A stretch of DNA of 64,000 nt from Sedimenticola sp. (lineage in GTDB: Bacteria; Pseudomonadota; Gammaproteobacteria; Chromatiales; Chromatiaceae). The notes under the pieces are model-generated. The model did not search any database and had not been told where the DNA came from. It saw nothing but the letters and a program-made list of their open reading frames with translations. Location of the stretch: positions 1 to 64,000 of the forward strand of contig JALSRN010000010.1 in assembly GCA_026984735.1 (NCBI GenBank), given 5' to 3'. Positions 45,899-62,731 of this stretch are shown piece by piece. Numbering within the stretch: the first letter of the stretch is position 1; every line of letters starts with the position of its first letter. The translations under genes and the position numbers were made by a program.

Positions 45899-47524
45899 AT
45901 GGCAAAAAAAGATCGTTACGATGTGCTCATCATCGGCAGTGGCGCCGCCGGTCTCAGCCTCGCCCTGCGGCTGCCGCGAGGAGTCCGGACGGCCGTGGTC
46001 TCCAAACGGGAACTCAAGGAGGGCAGCACCTATTACGCCCAGGGGGGCATCTCCGCCGTGCTGGACGAGGCCGATTCGCTCGAATCCCACATTCAGGACA
46101 CCCTCCAAGCCGGCGCCGGTCTGTGCGACGAGGAGGTGGTGAAGCTGGTGGTGGAACGAGGGCCGGAAAACATCCGCTGGCTGCTCTCCCAGGGGGTGGA
46201 GTTCACCGCCACGCCACCCACGGGCTCTTCCGGCTACCACCTCACCCGAGAGGGGGGGCACAGCCATCGGCGCGTGGTGCACGCCGCCGACGCCACCGGC
46301 AAAGTGGTGGAGCTGAGCCTGGAAAAACGGGCGCGGGACAACCCCGACATCGATCTGTTCGAGTACCACATCGCCGTGGATCTGATCTGCACGCCACGAG
46401 GCGACGGCCACCGGCCGCGGCGCTGCCTGGGCGCCTATCTGCTCGACCTGAAGGAGAACCGTGTGCGAACGCTGGGCGCCCGCTTCGTGGTGCTCGCCAC
46501 GGGGGGCGCCAACAAGGCCTATCTCTACACCAGCAATCCGGACGTGGCCACCGGAGACGGCATCGCCATGGGCTGGCGCGCCGGCTGCCGGGTGGCCAAC
46601 ATGGAGTTCATCCAGTTCCACCCCACCTGCCTCTACCATCCCAACGCCAAATCCTTCCTCATCTCGGAAGCGGTCCGGGGCGAGGGGGGAAAGCTGTTGC
46701 TGCCCGACGGCACCCGTTTCATGCCCAAGTACGACGAGCGCGCCGAACTGGCTCCTAGGGACATCGTCGCTCGCGCCATCGACGCCGAAATGAAGCGCCT
46801 GGGGCTGGACTGCGTCTATCTCGATATCAGCCACCGGGAACCGGAGTTCATCCAGTCCCACTTCCCCACCATCTACCGGCGCTGTCTGGAACTGGGCATC
46901 GACATCACCCAGGAGCCCATTCCCGTGGTGCCCGCCGCCCACTACACCTGCGGCGGAATCATCACCGATCGCCATGCGCGCACCGATGTGGAGGGGCTCT
47001 ACGCCGTGGGGGAGACCGCCTATACCGGTCTACACGGCGCCAACCGGATGGCGAGCAATTCACTGCTGGAGTGCCTGGTGTTCGGAGAGCTGGCCGCCGA
47101 AGAGATGGCGCTGCAGCTGGAAACCGAGGAGAAAGAGGCTCCAGCGCTCCCGGCATGGGACGAGAGCCGGGTCACCGATTCCGACGAAGAGGTGGTGGTA
47201 TCGCACAACTGGGACGAGCTGCGCCGTTTCATGTGGGACTACATGGGCATCGTGCGCAGCAACAAACGGCTGGCCCGGGCCCGGCGCCGCATCAATCTCC
47301 TGCAGCACGAGATCCGCGAGTACTACAGCAATTTCCGCGTGAGCAACGACCTGCTGGAGCTGCGCAACCTGGCCGACGTGGCCGAGCTGATCATTCTCTC
47401 GGCCATCCGCCGCCGCGAGAGCCGCGGACTGCACTACAACAAGGACTTTCCCTGGCGGGACGAGAGCCAGCGCCGCCCTACCATCCTTATTCCGGAAGCC
47501 TACGTGCCGAAGCGAAGAGGGTGA
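45899..47524 (+). CDS. nadB: L-aspartate oxidase
   Basis: A flavoprotein of 541 residues for the first step of NAD synthesis. It has an N-terminal FAD fold ([19 protein letters not shown]), the [14 protein letters not shown] block, [17 protein letters not shown] with the active-site Arg and His, EFIQFHPT, and the C-terminal [20 protein letters not shown]. Transcribed divergently from rpoE, the usual order in gammaproteobacteria. Its 3' end overlaps tatD by 38 bases on the opposite strand. Confidence 0.97.
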   Translation: MAKKDRYDVLIIGSGAAGLSLALRLPRGVRTAVVSKRELKEGSTYYAQGGISAVLDEADSLESHIQDTLQAGAGLCDEEVVKLVVERGPENIRWLLSQGVEFTATPPTGSSGYHLTREGGHSHRRVVHAADATGKVVELSLEKRARDNPDIDLFEYHIAVDLICTPRGDGHRPRRCLGAYLLDLKENRVRTLGARFVVLATGGANKAYLYTSNPDVATGDGIAMGWRAGCRVANMEFIQFHPTCLYHPNAKSFLISEAVRGEGGKLLLPDGTRFMPKYDERAELAPRDIVARAIDAEMKRLGLDCVYLDISHREPEFIQSHFPTIYRRCLELGIDITQEPIPVVPAAHYTCGGIITDRHARTDVEGLYAVGETAYTGLHGANRMASNSLLECLVFGELAAEEMALQLETEEKEAPALPAWDESRVTDSDEEVVVSHNWDELRRFMWDYMGIVRSNKRLARARRRINLLQHEIREYYSNFRVSNDLLELRNLADVAELIILSAIRRRESRGLHYNKDFPWRDESQRRPTILIPEAYVPKRRG

Positions 47525-48275
47525 AGAAGTTTTCTCCGGTGCGCTCGATCACCGTCTCCAGGGGCACTCCCCGCACTTCGGCGACCTTTTCCGCCACCAG
47601 TCGCACATGGCGCGGTTCGTTGGGCTTTCCCCGATGGGGCACCGGCGCCAGGTAAGGGGAATCGGTCTCCACCAGCAGCCGGTCCAGGGGGACCTTCTTC
47701 ACCACCTCGCGCAGCGCTTCCGCGTTGCGGAAAGTGACGATGCCCGAAAAGGAGATGTAGAAGCCGAGCTCCAGCCCCCGCCGGGCCATCTCCCAGTTTT
47801 CGGTGAAGCAGTGCAGCACTCCTCCCACCTCGCGTGCCTTCTCCTCTTCGAGGATGCGGAGGGTGTCCTCACGCGCCTCCCGGGTGTGGATAATGAGCGG
47901 TTTCCCTGCGGCAAGCGCGGCGCGAACATGAGTGCGGAAGCGCCGCTGTTGCCACTCCAGGTCGCCCTCGCTGCGAAAGTAGTCGAGGCCGGTCTCGCCG
48001 ATGGCGACATTGCGTGGATGGCGCGCCAGCTCCACCAACCGCTCCACCGTGGGCTCCTCCCGCTCCTTGTCGTTGGGATGAACGCCCACCGAGGTGGAGA
48101 CCTGCGGCCAGGGTTCCACCAGTTCCATCATGGCGGGATGACCCTCCAGGTCGATGGCGACGCAAAGCAAGTGTTCCACTCCTTCGCTCAGCGTCCGTTC
48201 CATGAACCGGCCGAAATCGCCTCCATAGGGCGAAAGATCCACCCGATCGAGATGACAATGGGAATCCACGAGCAC
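47487..48275 (-). CDS. tatD: TatD family metal-dependent hydrolase
   Basis: A protein of 262 residues with metal ligands in DSHCHLD (4-10), the Glu of [23 protein letters not shown] and the C-terminal [18 protein letters not shown]. Family members are 3'-5' deoxyribonucleases; with holB and pilZ beside it this is the YcfH type rather than TatD proper. The stop lies within the convergent nadB gene. Confidence 0.92.
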   Translation of the reverse strand: MLVDSHCHLDRVDLSPYGGDFGRFMERTLSEGVEHLLCVAIDLEGHPAMMELVEPWPQVSTSVGVHPNDKEREEPTVERLVELARHPRNVAIGETGLDYFRSEGDLEWQQRRFRTHVRAALAAGKPLIIHTREAREDTLRILEEEKAREVGGVLHCFTENWEMARRGLELGFYISFSGIVTFRNAEALREVVKKVPLDRLLVETDSPYLAPVPHRGKPNEPRHVRLVAEKVAEVRGVPLETVIERTGENFFTLFASARRLPE

Positions 48276-48329
48276 GGAAAAGCCTCCAGAAGAGAGTTGG
48301 AAGAGAGGTTTTCGGCGAGGAGGCCGGTT

Positions 48330-48685
48330 CTACATGGTGTCGGTGGGATCGTCCAGTCCCAGCATGCCGGCCAGATGCAGCTCGATCTTCTTGCGCGTCT
48401 CGCCTTCGTCACGAGGGTCGAACTGCACGCCCACACCAGCAGTGCGGTTGCCCATGGCGCCCACTGGAGTGATCCAGATCACCTTGCCGGCAAAGGGAAT
48501 CTTGTCGACTTCGTCCATGAGGCTGAGCAGGATGAAGACGTCGTCGCCCAGCTTGTACTTCTTGATGGTGGGGATGAAGAGCCCGCCGTTCTCCACGAAG
48601 GGCATATAGGCGCGATACAGGGTCTTCTTATCCCTGATCGTGAGGTTCATGATGCCTTGTTGAAAGCCCGGCATGGCCATGGGTC

Positions 48686-48689
<4 letters not shown>
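48330..48689 (-). CDS. pilZ: PilZ domain protein, type IV pilus assembly
   Basis: A protein of 119 residues resembling the founding PilZ (MNLTIRDKKTLYRAYMPFVE, NGGLFIPTIKKYKLGDDVF, GKVIWITPVGAMGNRTAGVG, then QFDPRDEG). This class lacks the RxxxR and DxSxxG c-di-GMP residues, so it probably works by protein contacts in pilus biogenesis rather than by binding the nucleotide. ATG 48689 overlaps the holB stop; MAMPGF at 48680 is the alternative start. The holB-pilZ pairing is standard. Confidence 0.93.
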
Positions 48690-51291
<2,602 letters not shown>

Positions 51292-51299
<8 letters not shown>

Positions 51300-52122
51300 C
51301 GTTCGTGAACACCCGCCGGGCCACCTCCTCCAGCACGGGATGATGGGTGATTTTCACCGCCTTGTCATCTCCGTCGAGGCGGGCCACCGGCACCACGCCC
51401 AGCAGCGAACTGGTGAGAAAGAGCCCTTCCGCCTCGCCCAGCTCCTCGGGCCGGATGCGGCGCACCACCACCGGCCGATTCCGCCGGCGCGCCACCTCCA
51501 GCACCAGCTGGCGGACCACGCCGGCCACGCCGCAGCGATCGATGAGCGGCGTGTGCAGTTCGCCCTCGAACACCAGAAAAAGATTGCTGGCCGTGCCCTC
51601 CACCACGAAGCCTTCGCTGTCGAGCATCAGCCCCTCGCCGGAATCGAATTCGCGTTGGGCGAGCACCTGCTCCAGGCGGTTGAGGTGCTTCAGGCCGGCA
51701 TATCCCGGTTGCTGGCCCAGCCTTTGGCGGCAGGTGACCACCGCAAGCGCAGCGGGCGCGGCGGCCGGTCCATCCCACGGCAGGGATTCGAGAATGCGGG
51801 TGGAGCGGGATGCCGCTGGCGGGCGGTAGCCCCGCTGGGAACGGCCGCGGGTGACGAGAATCTTGAGAACGGCGTTGCGGCCGTCGCCGAGCAGCGCTGC
51901 CGCCTCCCGTTCCAGCAACTCCGGATCCGGCATCTCGATGCCCAGCTGCTCGCAGCCCATGGAGAGGCGGCGAAGATGGCGCCGCCACAGCGCCGGCGTC
52001 CCCTCCACCACGGCGATGGTCTCGAAGAGGCCGTCTCCGAACTGCAGGCCGCGATCGAACACGGAGAGGCGGTCGCGTTCCTCCCCGTCCACCAGGCAGC
52101 GAATGGACCGGTCGCGCGGCAA
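51292..52122 (-). CDS. pabC: aminodeoxychorismate lyase
   Basis: A class IV PLP aminotransferase-fold enzyme of 276 residues releasing p-aminobenzoate for folate. DRGLQFGDGLFETI (about 23-36), YAGLKHLNRLEQVLAQRE with the PLP lysine, and EGFVVEGTASNLFLV are present. One base separates it from the fabF stop. Classic fabF-pabC-mltG order. Confidence 0.94.
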
Positions 52123-52123
52123 A

Positions 52124-53368
<1,245 letters not shown>

Positions 53369-53411
53369 ATCGGGAAACCCTCTGTTTGCTACGAGCTTGG
53401 CATCTCCCGGC

Positions 53412-53439
53412 CTGACGCTGGCCGGCGGATGCGCGTCAG
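53412..53439. terminator. intercistronic hairpin between acpP and fabF
   Basis: CTGACGC (53412-53418) and GCGTCAG (53433-53439) form a perfect 7-base stem enclosing a GC-rich loop. It lies just downstream of the acpP stop on the minus strand and has no T run. It may stabilise the abundant acpP message or attenuate read-through to fabF. Confidence 0.4.
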
Positions 53440-53472
53440 ATCAGGGGGAGATCGATGGCGGTGGTACCTCGA

Positions 53473-53706
53473 TCAGCTATGCGCGTTGATGTAATCGACC
53501 GCCTGTTTCAAGGTGGTGATGTTCTCGGCGTCCTCGTCGGGGATTTCGCACTCGAACTCCTCTTCGAGGGCCATGACCAGTTCCACGGCGTCCAGGGAAT
53601 CCGCGCCCAGGTCATCGATAAAGGAAGCATCGGGCGTGACTTCGTCTTCGCTCACCCCGAGCTGCTCGGCGACAATCTTCTTGACACGTTCTTCAATGCT
53701 GCTCAT
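53473..53706 (-). CDS. acpP: acyl carrier protein
   Basis: A protein of 77 residues, very acidic, with the phosphopantetheine Ser in [20 protein letters not shown] (about 31-50) and [15 protein letters not shown]-like helix 1. Carries the growing acyl chain. ATG 53706; the longer open frame upstream overlaps fabG and is a shadow. Confidence 0.98.
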   Translation of the reverse strand: MSSIEERVKKIVAEQLGVSEDEVTPDASFIDDLGADSLDAVELVMALEEEFECEIPDEDAENITTLKQAVDYINAHS

Positions 53707-53792
53707 TGCTTTGATTTCCTCCAGGATTTGAGCGCGATCCAGCGCCGCGCGTGGGTATTTTATGCGTAAATCCACCCCGTTCCAACAAGGGG

Positions 53793-54533
53793 TCAGACCA
53801 TGTACATGCCGCCGTTCACGTGCAGCGTGGTGCCGGTGACGTAGGCGGCATCGTCGGAGACCAGAAAGGCGACGGCCGAGGCGATCTCTTCGGGCTGCCC
53901 CAGCCGGCCCAGGGGAATGGCCGCCAGCAACTGCTTGCGCTGGGCTTCGGGCAGCTCCCGGGTCATGTCGGTGTCGATGAAGCCGGGAGCCACGGCGTTC
54001 ACGGTGATGCCGCGGGGGCCGATCTCCTGGGCCAGAGACTTGGTGAAGCCGATCATGCCGGCCTTGGCGGCGGAGTAGTTGGTCTGCCCGGCGTTGCCGC
54101 TCACCCCCACCACCGAGGTGATGTTGACGATGCGTCCCCAGCGCGCCTTCATCATGCCCCGCACGCACGCCTTGCAGACCCGGTAAAGGGAATTGAGGTT
54201 GGTCTCGATGACGGCGTTCCACTCATCCGGTTTCATGCGCATGAGCAGGTTGTCACGGGTGATGCCGGCGTTGTTCACCAGCACGGTGATCACGCCGTAT
54301 CTCTCCTCGACGACCTTGACCACTTCCGCCACCGAGTCATCGTCGGCCACATCCAGTTTCATGCCACCCCCGCGGATGCCGGCCTCGTCGAACCAGGTGG
54401 CGATGGCTTCGGCGCCGCCGTCGGAGGTGGCGGTGCCCACCACAGTGAAACCTTCTTTGCCCAGGCGGGCGGCGATGGCTCGGCCGATGCCGCGGCTGGC
54501 GCCGGTGACGAGAGCGATGCGGGTTTCAGACAT
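53793..54533 (-). CDS. fabG: 3-oxoacyl-[acyl-carrier-protein] reductase
   Basis: A short-chain dehydrogenase of 246 residues with the NADP motif [13 protein letters not shown] (9-21), [14 protein letters not shown], catalytic Ser/Tyr/Lys (NITSVVG, YSAAKAG) and the C-terminal [13 protein letters not shown]. Reduces beta-ketoacyl-ACP. Overlaps fabD by eight bases. Confidence 0.97.
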   Translation of the reverse strand: MSETRIALVTGASRGIGRAIAARLGKEGFTVVGTATSDGGAEAIATWFDEAGIRGGGMKLDVADDDSVAEVVKVVEERYGVITVLVNNAGITRDNLLMRMKPDEWNAVIETNLNSLYRVCKACVRGMMKARWGRIVNITSVVGVSGNAGQTNYSAAKAGMIGFTKSLAQEIGPRGITVNAVAPGFIDTDMTRELPEAQRKQLLAAIPLGRLGQPEEIASAVAFLVSDDAAYVTGTTLHVNGGMYMV

Positions 54534-55467
54534 GGGTGACCTCCAGCGCTTTCTCCAGGGATGCCGGATCGAACACCGGCAGGAACTCCAACTTCTTGTC
54601 GATGCGACGGCCCAGGCCGGTGAGCACCTTGCCCGGTCCCGCTTCGACGATCTTTTCCACGCCCCGCCCGGCCATGGCCTGGATGGTCTCCACCCAGCGC
54701 ACCGGGCTGTAGAGCTGCTCGACCAACTTCTCGCGCAGCGACGCCACGCTCTCGGCCTCCGCCACGTCGACGTTGTGCAACACCGGAATGGAGGGCGGAC
54801 GGAGTTGCACATCGCCGAGCGCCTCCGCCAGCCGTTGCGCCGCCGGCTTCATCAAGGCGCAGTGGGAGGGCACGCTCACCGGCAGCGGCAACGCCCGCTT
54901 GGCGCCCCGCTCCTTCGCCAGCTCCATGGCGCGCCCCACCGCCTCCTTCTCGCCGGCGATGACCACCTGGCCCGGCGAGTTGAAGTTCACCGCCTCCACC
55001 ACACCGTCCGCCGCAGCCACGGCGCAGAGATCGCGCACCTGTTCGTCTTCGAGACCCAGGATGGCGGCCATGGCGCCGCTGCCGTCGGGCACCGCTTCCT
55101 GCATGAAACGGCCGCGCGCCGCCACCAGCTTCACGGCGTCGGCGAAGTCGAGGGCTTCCGCCGCCACCAGGGCGCTGTACTCGCCCAGGCTGTGGCCGGC
55201 CATCACCGCCGGCGTGGCGCCCCCCTGCTCCTTCCATACTCGCCATGCCGCCACACCGGCGGTGAGCATGGCCGGTTGGGTGTTCTCGGTACGGTCGAGC
55301 GCCTCCGCGGGGCCTTGGTCGACCAGCTTCCACAGATCGAGGCCGAGGGCGTCGGAAGCTTCTTCATAGAGCCGCCGCACCAGGGGAAAGGCTTCGGCCA
55401 GGGCGGAAGACATCCCCAACGATTGGGAGCCCTGACCGGGAAAGACGATGGCGATGGAGTCGTTCAT
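54526..55467 (-). CDS. fabD: malonyl-CoA-acyl carrier protein transacylase
   Basis: A protein of 313 residues. FPGQGSQSLGM at the N-terminus (9-19), catalytic Ser in MAGHSLGEYSALVAA, NFNSPGQVVIAGE, His in VSVPSHCALM and the end motif LTGLGRRID. Loads malonate onto ACP. Confidence 0.97.
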   Translation of the reverse strand: MNDSIAIVFPGQGSQSLGMSSALAEAFPLVRRLYEEASDALGLDLWKLVDQGPAEALDRTENTQPAMLTAGVAAWRVWKEQGGATPAVMAGHSLGEYSALVAAEALDFADAVKLVAARGRFMQEAVPDGSGAMAAILGLEDEQVRDLCAVAAADGVVEAVNFNSPGQVVIAGEKEAVGRAMELAKERGAKRALPLPVSVPSHCALMKPAAQRLAEALGDVQLRPPSIPVLHNVDVAEAESVASLREKLVEQLYSPVRWVETIQAMAGRGVEKIVEAGPGKVLTGLGRRIDKKLEFLPVFDPASLEKALEVTHV

Positions 55468-55486
55468 GATGGCCGCTATCCGTTGT

Positions 55487-56467
55487 TCAGAAATCGAGCA
55501 GAATCGAGCCCCAGGTGAAGCCTCCGCCGAAGGCTTCCAGAAGCAGGGTTTCGCCGCGCCGGATGCGGCCGTCGCGCACCGCCACGTCCAGGGCCAGCGG
55601 CACCGAGGCGGCCGAAGTGTTGCCGTGTTCGTCCACCGTCACCACCACCTTCTCCATGGGCATGCCCAGCTTGCGGGCGGTGGCCTTGATGATGCGGATG
55701 TTGGCCTGGTGGGGCACCAGCCAATCGATGTCGCTCTTGCGCAGTTCGTTGGCGGCCAGCGTCTCGTCGACGATGCGACCCAGGGTGTTGACCGCCACTT
55801 TGAACACCTCGTTGCCCTTCATCTGCATGAAGCGGGGATCGGCGCCCGACTCCGGATCGACGTCGAAGCCCCGGGAGACACCGCCCGGCACATGGAGCAG
55901 TCCTTCGTAGGCGCCGTCGGCATGAAGGTGGGTGGAGCGGATGCCCGGCTCTTCGGAGGCCTGCAGCACCACGGCGCCGGCACCGTCGCCGAAAAGGATG
56001 CAGGTGCCGCGGTCGCTCCAGTCCACGATTCGGGAGAGCGTCTCGGCCCCCACCACCAGAGCGGTTCGGGCGCTGCCGGTGCGGATGAACTTGTCCGCAA
56101 CGCCCAGGGCGTAGATGAAGCCGGTGCAGACCGCCTGGACGTCGAAAGCGGGACAGCCGTGGTTGCCCAGACGGTGTTGCAGAAGGCAGGCGGTACTGGG
56201 AAAGATCTTGTCGGGCGTGGTGGTGGCGACGACGATGAGATCCAGCTCCCGCGCCTCGATGCCGGCCGCCTCCAGCGCCCGGCGCGCCGCCTTTTCGGCC
56301 AGATCGCAGGTGGTCTCGCCCTCAGCGGCGATGTGGCGTTTGAGAATGCCGGTGCGCTCCCGGATCCACTGGTCGGAAGTGTCCACCATCCGTTCCAGGT
56401 CCTGGTTGGAGAGCACTTTTTCGGGCAGGTGGCCGCCGGTGCCAACGATGCGCGAGTAGAGCGTCAT
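55487..56467 (-). CDS. fabH: 3-oxoacyl-[acyl-carrier-protein] synthase III
   Basis: A protein of 326 residues starting fatty acid synthesis from acetyl-CoA. Cys is in [13 protein letters not shown] (about 108-120), His in [12 protein letters not shown] and Asn in [16 protein letters not shown] 56467 overlaps the plsX stop; the open frame extends across plsX as a shadow only. Confidence 0.97.
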   Translation of the reverse strand: MTLYSRIVGTGGHLPEKVLSNQDLERMVDTSDQWIRERTGILKRHIAAEGETTCDLAEKAARRALEAAGIEARELDLIVVATTTPDKIFPSTACLLQHRLGNHGCPAFDVQAVCTGFIYALGVADKFIRTGSARTALVVGAETLSRIVDWSDRGTCILFGDGAGAVVLQASEEPGIRSTHLHADGAYEGLLHVPGGVSRGFDVDPESGADPRFMQMKGNEVFKVAVNTLGRIVDETLAANELRKSDIDWLVPHQANIRIIKATARKLGMPMEKVVVTVDEHGNTSAASVPLALDVAVRDGRIRRGETLLLEAFGGGFTWGSILLDF

Positions 56468-57486
56468 GCGGTGTTCCTTGCCCGCAACTGTTGGGCCACG
56501 CGATCCTCGATGCGGCTGGAGACGTCGGCGATCACCGCCTTGGCGGCGATGTCGATGGCGTGGGTGTAGGCCAGCACGTCGGCGCCGCCGTGGCTCTTGA
56601 CCACCACGCCGCGCAACCCCAGCAGGCTGGCCCCGTTGTAACGGCGAGGATCGATTCGCCGGCTCACGCCCTTGAGCACGGGCAGGGCGCAGAGGGCGGC
56701 GATCTTGGTGAAGAGGTTGCGGGTAAAGCCCTCTTTGAGGATCCCCCGGATCATCCGCGCCACACCTTCGCTGGTCTTCAGCGCCACGTTGCCGACGAAG
56801 CCGTCGGTGACCACGATGTCCACCTCCTCGTTGACATAGATGTCGTCCCCTTCCACATAACCGAGATAGTTGAGCGACGAGGCGCGCAGCAGCTGGTCGG
56901 CCAGCTTCACCTGCTCGTTCCCCTTGATCTCTTCCTGGCCGATGTTGAGCAGGCCCACCCGCGGGCGCTCGATGCCGTCGAGCACGGTCACCAGCTCCGA
57001 GCCCATGACGGCGAACTGCAGCAGGTGCTCCGCACTGCAATCGACGTTGGCGCCGAGATCGAGCATCCAGGTGCGCCCGCCCATGCAGGGCAGCGCGGTG
57101 ATGATGGCGGGTCGGTCCACGTGGGGCAACATCTTCAACACGAAACGGGCGGTGGCCATCAAGGCGCCGGTATTGCCGGCGCTGACGCAGGCGTGAGCCT
57201 CCCCCTTTTTCACCAGATCGAGCGCCACCCGCATGGAGGAGTCCTTCTTCTTGCGCAGCGCCACCGACGGCAGTTCGTCCATGCCCACCTCCTGCGAGGC
57301 GGGATGCAGGCGAAGCCCCGCGGGCGGCTTCTCCGGGAGCTGCGGCCGCAACACCTCTTCACGCCCCACGAGGATCAGCTCGTGCTGCGGATGCTCCTTC
57401 AGATATTGCAACGCCGCCGGCACGACCACGGAAGACCCATGGTCTCCTCCCATGGCGTCCAGGGCGATGGTGATCCTGCCGACCAC
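56464..57486 (-). CDS. plsX: phosphate acyltransferase PlsX
   Basis: A protein of 340 residues making acyl-phosphate from acyl-ACP for phospholipid synthesis. [20 protein letters not shown] (8-27), [29 protein letters not shown] and the [16 protein letters not shown] block are typical. Confidence 0.96.
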   Translation of the reverse strand: MVGRITIALDAMGGDHGSSVVVPAALQYLKEHPQHELILVGREEVLRPQLPEKPPAGLRLHPASQEVGMDELPSVALRKKKDSSMRVALDLVKKGEAHACVSAGNTGALMATARFVLKMLPHVDRPAIITALPCMGGRTWMLDLGANVDCSAEHLLQFAVMGSELVTVLDGIERPRVGLLNIGQEEIKGNEQVKLADQLLRASSLNYLGYVEGDDIYVNEEVDIVVTDGFVGNVALKTSEGVARMIRGILKEGFTRNLFTKIAALCALPVLKGVSRRIDPRRYNGASLLGLRGVVVKSHGGADVLAYTHAIDIAAKAVIADVSSRIEDRVAQQLRARNTA

Positions 57487-57560
57487 TGGAAGAGACTCCG
57501 ACGATTCAGCCGGCGGCCCGCGAAGACCGGAACCTGGTCACTGGGTGGAGATCCCCGTTC

Positions 57561-57731
57561 TCAGCGCTCGACGACCTTGCGCCCGCGATAGAAACCGTCC
57601 GGCGTGACGTGATGGCGCAGGTGGGTTTCCCCCGAAGTGGGGTCGACAGAGAGCGCCGCCGGCTTGAGGGCGTCGTGGGAGCGGCGCATGCCGCGCTTGG
57701 AAGGGGTCTTTCGGTTCTGTTGTACTGCCAT
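57561..57731 (-). CDS. rpmF: 50S ribosomal protein L32
   Basis: A protein of 56 residues starting [20 protein letters not shown] and ending in [14 protein letters not shown], nearly the E. coli L32 pattern. Classic yceD-rpmF-plsX order. ATG 57731 is the family start. Confidence 0.98.
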   Translation of the reverse strand: MAVQQNRKTPSKRGMRRSHDALKPAALSVDPTSGETHLRHHVTPDGFYRGRKVVER

Positions 57732-57750
57732 CGATATCTCCTGCAAATTC

Positions 57751-58284
57751 TCAACTCTGGTTCCCGCCGGATTTCAGGCCGGCGAGAACGGCGAAAGGAT
57801 TGGGCCGCTCCTCGTCCGTTCCTCCTGCTTGCGGATCCTCCGGGACGGCGGCCGGCCCGTCACAGCGATGCGCAGCATGGCGTGGCGAGACCGGAATGCT
57901 CAACAGCAGCTCCTCTTCCACCAGCTCCCTGACCGCCAGCGGTTCCTTCTCCTGGAGCAACAAGGGATCCTGTTCGGCGGGCAACCGCTCCGCCTCAAGG
58001 AGGCCGCTCACCACGGCCAACAGGACATGGGCGTCCACCTCGTGGCTCATCGCCTCGAGGCACCGCTGACACTCCAACCGCAGCTCCGCCTGCACCGAGC
58101 CGTCGATCAGGGGGCGCCCCCGATCGTCACGAACAAAACGGAGGTGGTAGCGGACTTCGCCCCCCGGTTCCCGCAACAATGGAGCCACCCGCGGCAGCTC
58201 GGCGAGCGCAATGCGCCCCTCCAGGACAGCCTCCTGCTCGGCCAGCAGCCAGGGGTCTACACGCTCGGGGGTGGGCCGCGCCAT
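57751..58284 (-). CDS. yceD: YceD/DUF177 family protein, 23S rRNA accumulation
   Basis: A protein of 177 residues. The CQRC motif after [11 protein letters not shown] and the acidic middle (REGPLAVRE-like region, [10 protein letters not shown]) are typical of YceD, which helps 23S rRNA accumulation. ATG 58284 ([12 protein letters not shown]) is preferred over the earlier Met at 58350, whose extra residues lie across the hairpin at 58340-58369. Confidence 0.9.
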   Translation of the reverse strand: MARPTPERVDPWLLAEQEAVLEGRIALAELPRVAPLLREPGGEVRYHLRFVRDDRGRPLIDGSVQAELRLECQRCLEAMSHEVDAHVLLAVVSGLLEAERLPAEQDPLLLQEKEPLAVRELVEEELLLSIPVSPRHAAHRCDGPAAVPEDPQAGGTDEERPNPFAVLAGLKSGGNQS

Positions 58285-58339
58285 AAGCCGCGTATGATAG
58301 AAAATTTCCCCTTCCGGGTCAAAGGAAAGGCGCGCAACG

Positions 58340-58369
58340 CTTACGGCCACCCCGAAGGATGGCCGTAAG
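58340..58369. terminator. 10-base-pair hairpin between iscR and yceD
   Basis: CTTACGGCCA (58340-58349) pairs perfectly with TGGCCGTAAG (58360-58369), with a 10-base loop. It lies just downstream of the iscR-like gene and upstream of yceD on the minus strand. No T run follows on either strand, so it is a likely RNA hairpin rather than a certain terminator. Confidence 0.5.
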
Positions 58370-58392
58370 GTGGCGGTTCGCGGCGACCGGAC

Positions 58393-58857
58393 TCAGGCGG
58401 CCCGGCTCTCCAGCGTGGCGGAATCCTTTTTGCCTTGGCAGGTCTGCTCTTTCTCCAGACCCCTCGCCACCAAATCGGCCAGGGTGATGTCGGTGAGAAA
58501 GTCGTAGATCTGACGGCTCAGGTCGTCCCACAGACTGTGGGTGAGGCAGCGCTGCCCGCCACGGCAATCCTCCTTGCCCCGACAGCGGGTGAACTCCACC
58601 CATTCATCCACGGCGCAGATGATGTCGGCGATGGAGATCTCGTCCGCCGGACGGCCGAGAAAATAGCCACCCCCCGGTCCGCGCACGCCGCGGACCAGTT
58701 TGCGTGCCCGCAGGGCCGCGAACAGCTGCTCCAGATAGGAGAGCGAAATCCCCTGGTTTTCGGAAATGTCCGAGAGGGTGACCGGGCCGTCCTGGCCGTT
58801 GAGGGCCAGGTCCAGCATCGCCGTGACCGCATAACGGCCTTTGGTTGAAAGTCTCAT
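58393..58857 (-). CDS. iscR: Rrf2-family Fe-S regulator IscR
   Basis: A protein of 154 residues with a winged HTH ([57 protein letters not shown]) and the Fe-S ligands Cys-x5-Cys-x5-Cys followed by His ([17 protein letters not shown]). IscR senses Fe-S demand. ATG 58857 is chosen because GGAGGAG lies eight bases upstream; an in-frame GTG three codons earlier is the alternative. No isc genes follow, which is unusual: the next gene downstream is yceD. Confidence 0.92.
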   Translation of the reverse strand: MRLSTKGRYAVTAMLDLALNGQDGPVTLSDISENQGISLSYLEQLFAALRARKLVRGVRGPGGGYFLGRPADEISIADIICAVDEWVEFTRCRGKEDCRGGQRCLTHSLWDDLSRQIYDFLTDITLADLVARGLEKEQTCQGKKDSATLESRAA

Positions 58858-58899
58858 GCTCTTCACTCCTCCTCGTTTCTTGGGCGAGGAAATCTATTA

Positions 58900-58918
58900 A
58901 CTGAGTAATTTACTCGGT
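58900..58918. promoter_or_regulatory. palindromic operator upstream of iscR
   Basis: ACTGAGTAATTTACTCGGT is a 19-base dyad (ACxGAGTAA / TTACTCxGT) with one mismatched pair, in an AT-rich stretch 43 bases upstream of the iscR ATG. Its place and symmetry fit an autoregulatory Rrf2/IscR binding site overlapping the promoter. Confidence 0.6.
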
Positions 58919-58932
58919 AATTAAGCCTACCA

Positions 58933-59406
58933 TTAACCCTGCATTTCAGTCAACAATTCCGACGAACGGTCGAATCGGTGGCCCTGATGGGCGCAGTAGG
59001 CCAGCCATTTGGAGAGAAAGAGCTGGACTTTCCAGCGGTTTTCGAGGCTGGGATGGTGGTAGCCGGCGTTCAGCGGCAGAGCGCTCTGGCGCAGGTTCAT
59101 CACCTCCACCTGGGCGGCGTCGTGATAGAGGCGCAGCACGGCGTCCGGGTCGGGAACCTGCCCTCGGTGGTGGGAGAAATAGTAGGTCAGATGCACCACC
59201 GTGGTGTAAGGAGTCTGCTCCAGAATCTCCAAAAAAAGATCCATCTGGCCGGGCCGGGACGACTTCAGCAGCCCCCGCCGGCGCGGCAGCTCCGGCGCCA
59301 GGGCCATGAGCTGCCAATAGTTCTCCTCGCACAGATCGAGAAAGCGCCCCACCGTCGGGGTGCTGTCCAGGAGCGGAGCGAGCTGAGATACCCAGGGCAG
59401 ACGCAT
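58933..59406 (-). CDS. DUF1249 (YqiB-like) family protein
   Basis: A protein of 157 residues. Family features are FLDLCEENYWQLMALAPELP (about 22-41), LEQTPYTTVVHLTYYF, AVLRLYHDAAQVEVMNLRQS and a C-terminal WKVQLFLSKWLAYCAHQGHR. Function unknown. Single gene with thioredoxin upstream and iscR downstream. ATG 59406. Confidence 0.88.
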   Translation of the reverse strand: MRLPWVSQLAPLLDSTPTVGRFLDLCEENYWQLMALAPELPRRRGLLKSSRPGQMDLFLEILEQTPYTTVVHLTYYFSHHRGQVPDPDAVLRLYHDAAQVEVMNLRQSALPLNAGYHHPSLENRWKVQLFLSKWLAYCAHQGHRFDRSSELLTEMQG

Positions 59407-59423
59407 CAGCCGACCACGAAACG

Positions 59424-59447
59424 AAAAGCGGGGGCACCAGGCCCCCG
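59424..59447 (-). terminator. rho-independent terminator of the thioredoxin gene
   Basis: CGGGGGC (59429-59435) and GCCCCCG (59441-59447) form a GC stem with a 5-base loop. On the minus strand it is followed by a short TTTT (59427-59424). It lies 29 bases after the thioredoxin stop. Confidence 0.65.
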
Positions 59448-59475
59448 GCTTCCTTTTGGACTCGAAGTGGAAGGA

Positions 59476-59850
59476 TCAGGCCTGTTCACCACCCTGGCTT
59501 TCCGCGATCTGCTTGCGCACCTCGTCCATGTCCAGCGCCTGCGCCTGCTCCACCAGTTGCCGGAAAGGCCCTTCCGGCAGCGCCCCCGCCTCGGCGTAGA
59601 TGATGATCTGGTCCCGGAAGATCATCAAAGTGGGAATGGAGCGGATCTGGAAGTGCATGGCCAGCTCCTGCTCCTCCTCGGTGTTCACCTTGGCGAAAAC
59701 GATGTCTGGAAACTCTTCGGAGACCTTCTCGTAGGTGGGTGCGAAGCTCTTGCACGGCCCACACCAGGGCGCCCAGAAGTCGATGATGACGAAGGGATTG
59801 TTGTTGACGGTCTCTTCAAAATTCTCTTTGGTCAGTTCGATCACAGCCAC
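59476..59850 (-). CDS. thioredoxin family protein
   Basis: A protein of 124 residues: a thioredoxin fold with VIIDFWAPWCGPCKSFAPTY (active site CGPC, about 26-29) and RSIPTLMIF. GTG 59850 is chosen because GGAG lies eight bases upstream; the longer frame begins with a TTG at 59880 without a ribosome site. The C-terminal 25 residues (VEQAQALDMDEVRKQIAESQ) go beyond the E. coli TrxA length. Cytoplasmic disulfide reductase role is likely. A hairpin terminator follows. Confidence 0.9.
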   Translation of the reverse strand: MAVIELTKENFEETVNNNPFVIIDFWAPWCGPCKSFAPTYEKVSEEFPDIVFAKVNTEEEQELAMHFQIRSIPTLMIFRDQIIIYAEAGALPEGPFRQLVEQAQALDMDEVRKQIAESQGGEQA

Positions 59851-59912
59851 GCGAAGGTCTCCGGAGTGCAGGTTGAGCAATGGGTTGAAGCCCAGTATAG
59901 CAAGGGCGGAAC

Positions 59913-59937
59913 AAAAAAACCGGGGCGCCCGCCCCGG
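59913..59937 (-). terminator. rho-independent terminator of adk
   Basis: CCGGGGCG and CGCCCCGG (59920-59927 and 59930-59937) form a strong stem. On the minus strand it is followed by seven T (59919-59913), a textbook terminator 14 bases after the adk stop. Confidence 0.9.
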
Positions 59938-59950
59938 TCCTTTCCGTTCC

Positions 59951-62626
<2,676 letters not shown>

Positions 62627-62731
62627 CGTCTCTCCTCTTGCGATGGAACCGAATCTCAAACGCCCAATTTGGGGACGCTCCTCCTCGATTTCAAGGCGCG
62701 TCTCCGCGCCGATGTGCCATACTTGGCGGAA

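Noticed and set aside
58933-59406. CowN-like nitrogenase-protecting protein
   Set aside because: The conserved blocks and length fit DUF1249, and no nitrogenase gene is present.
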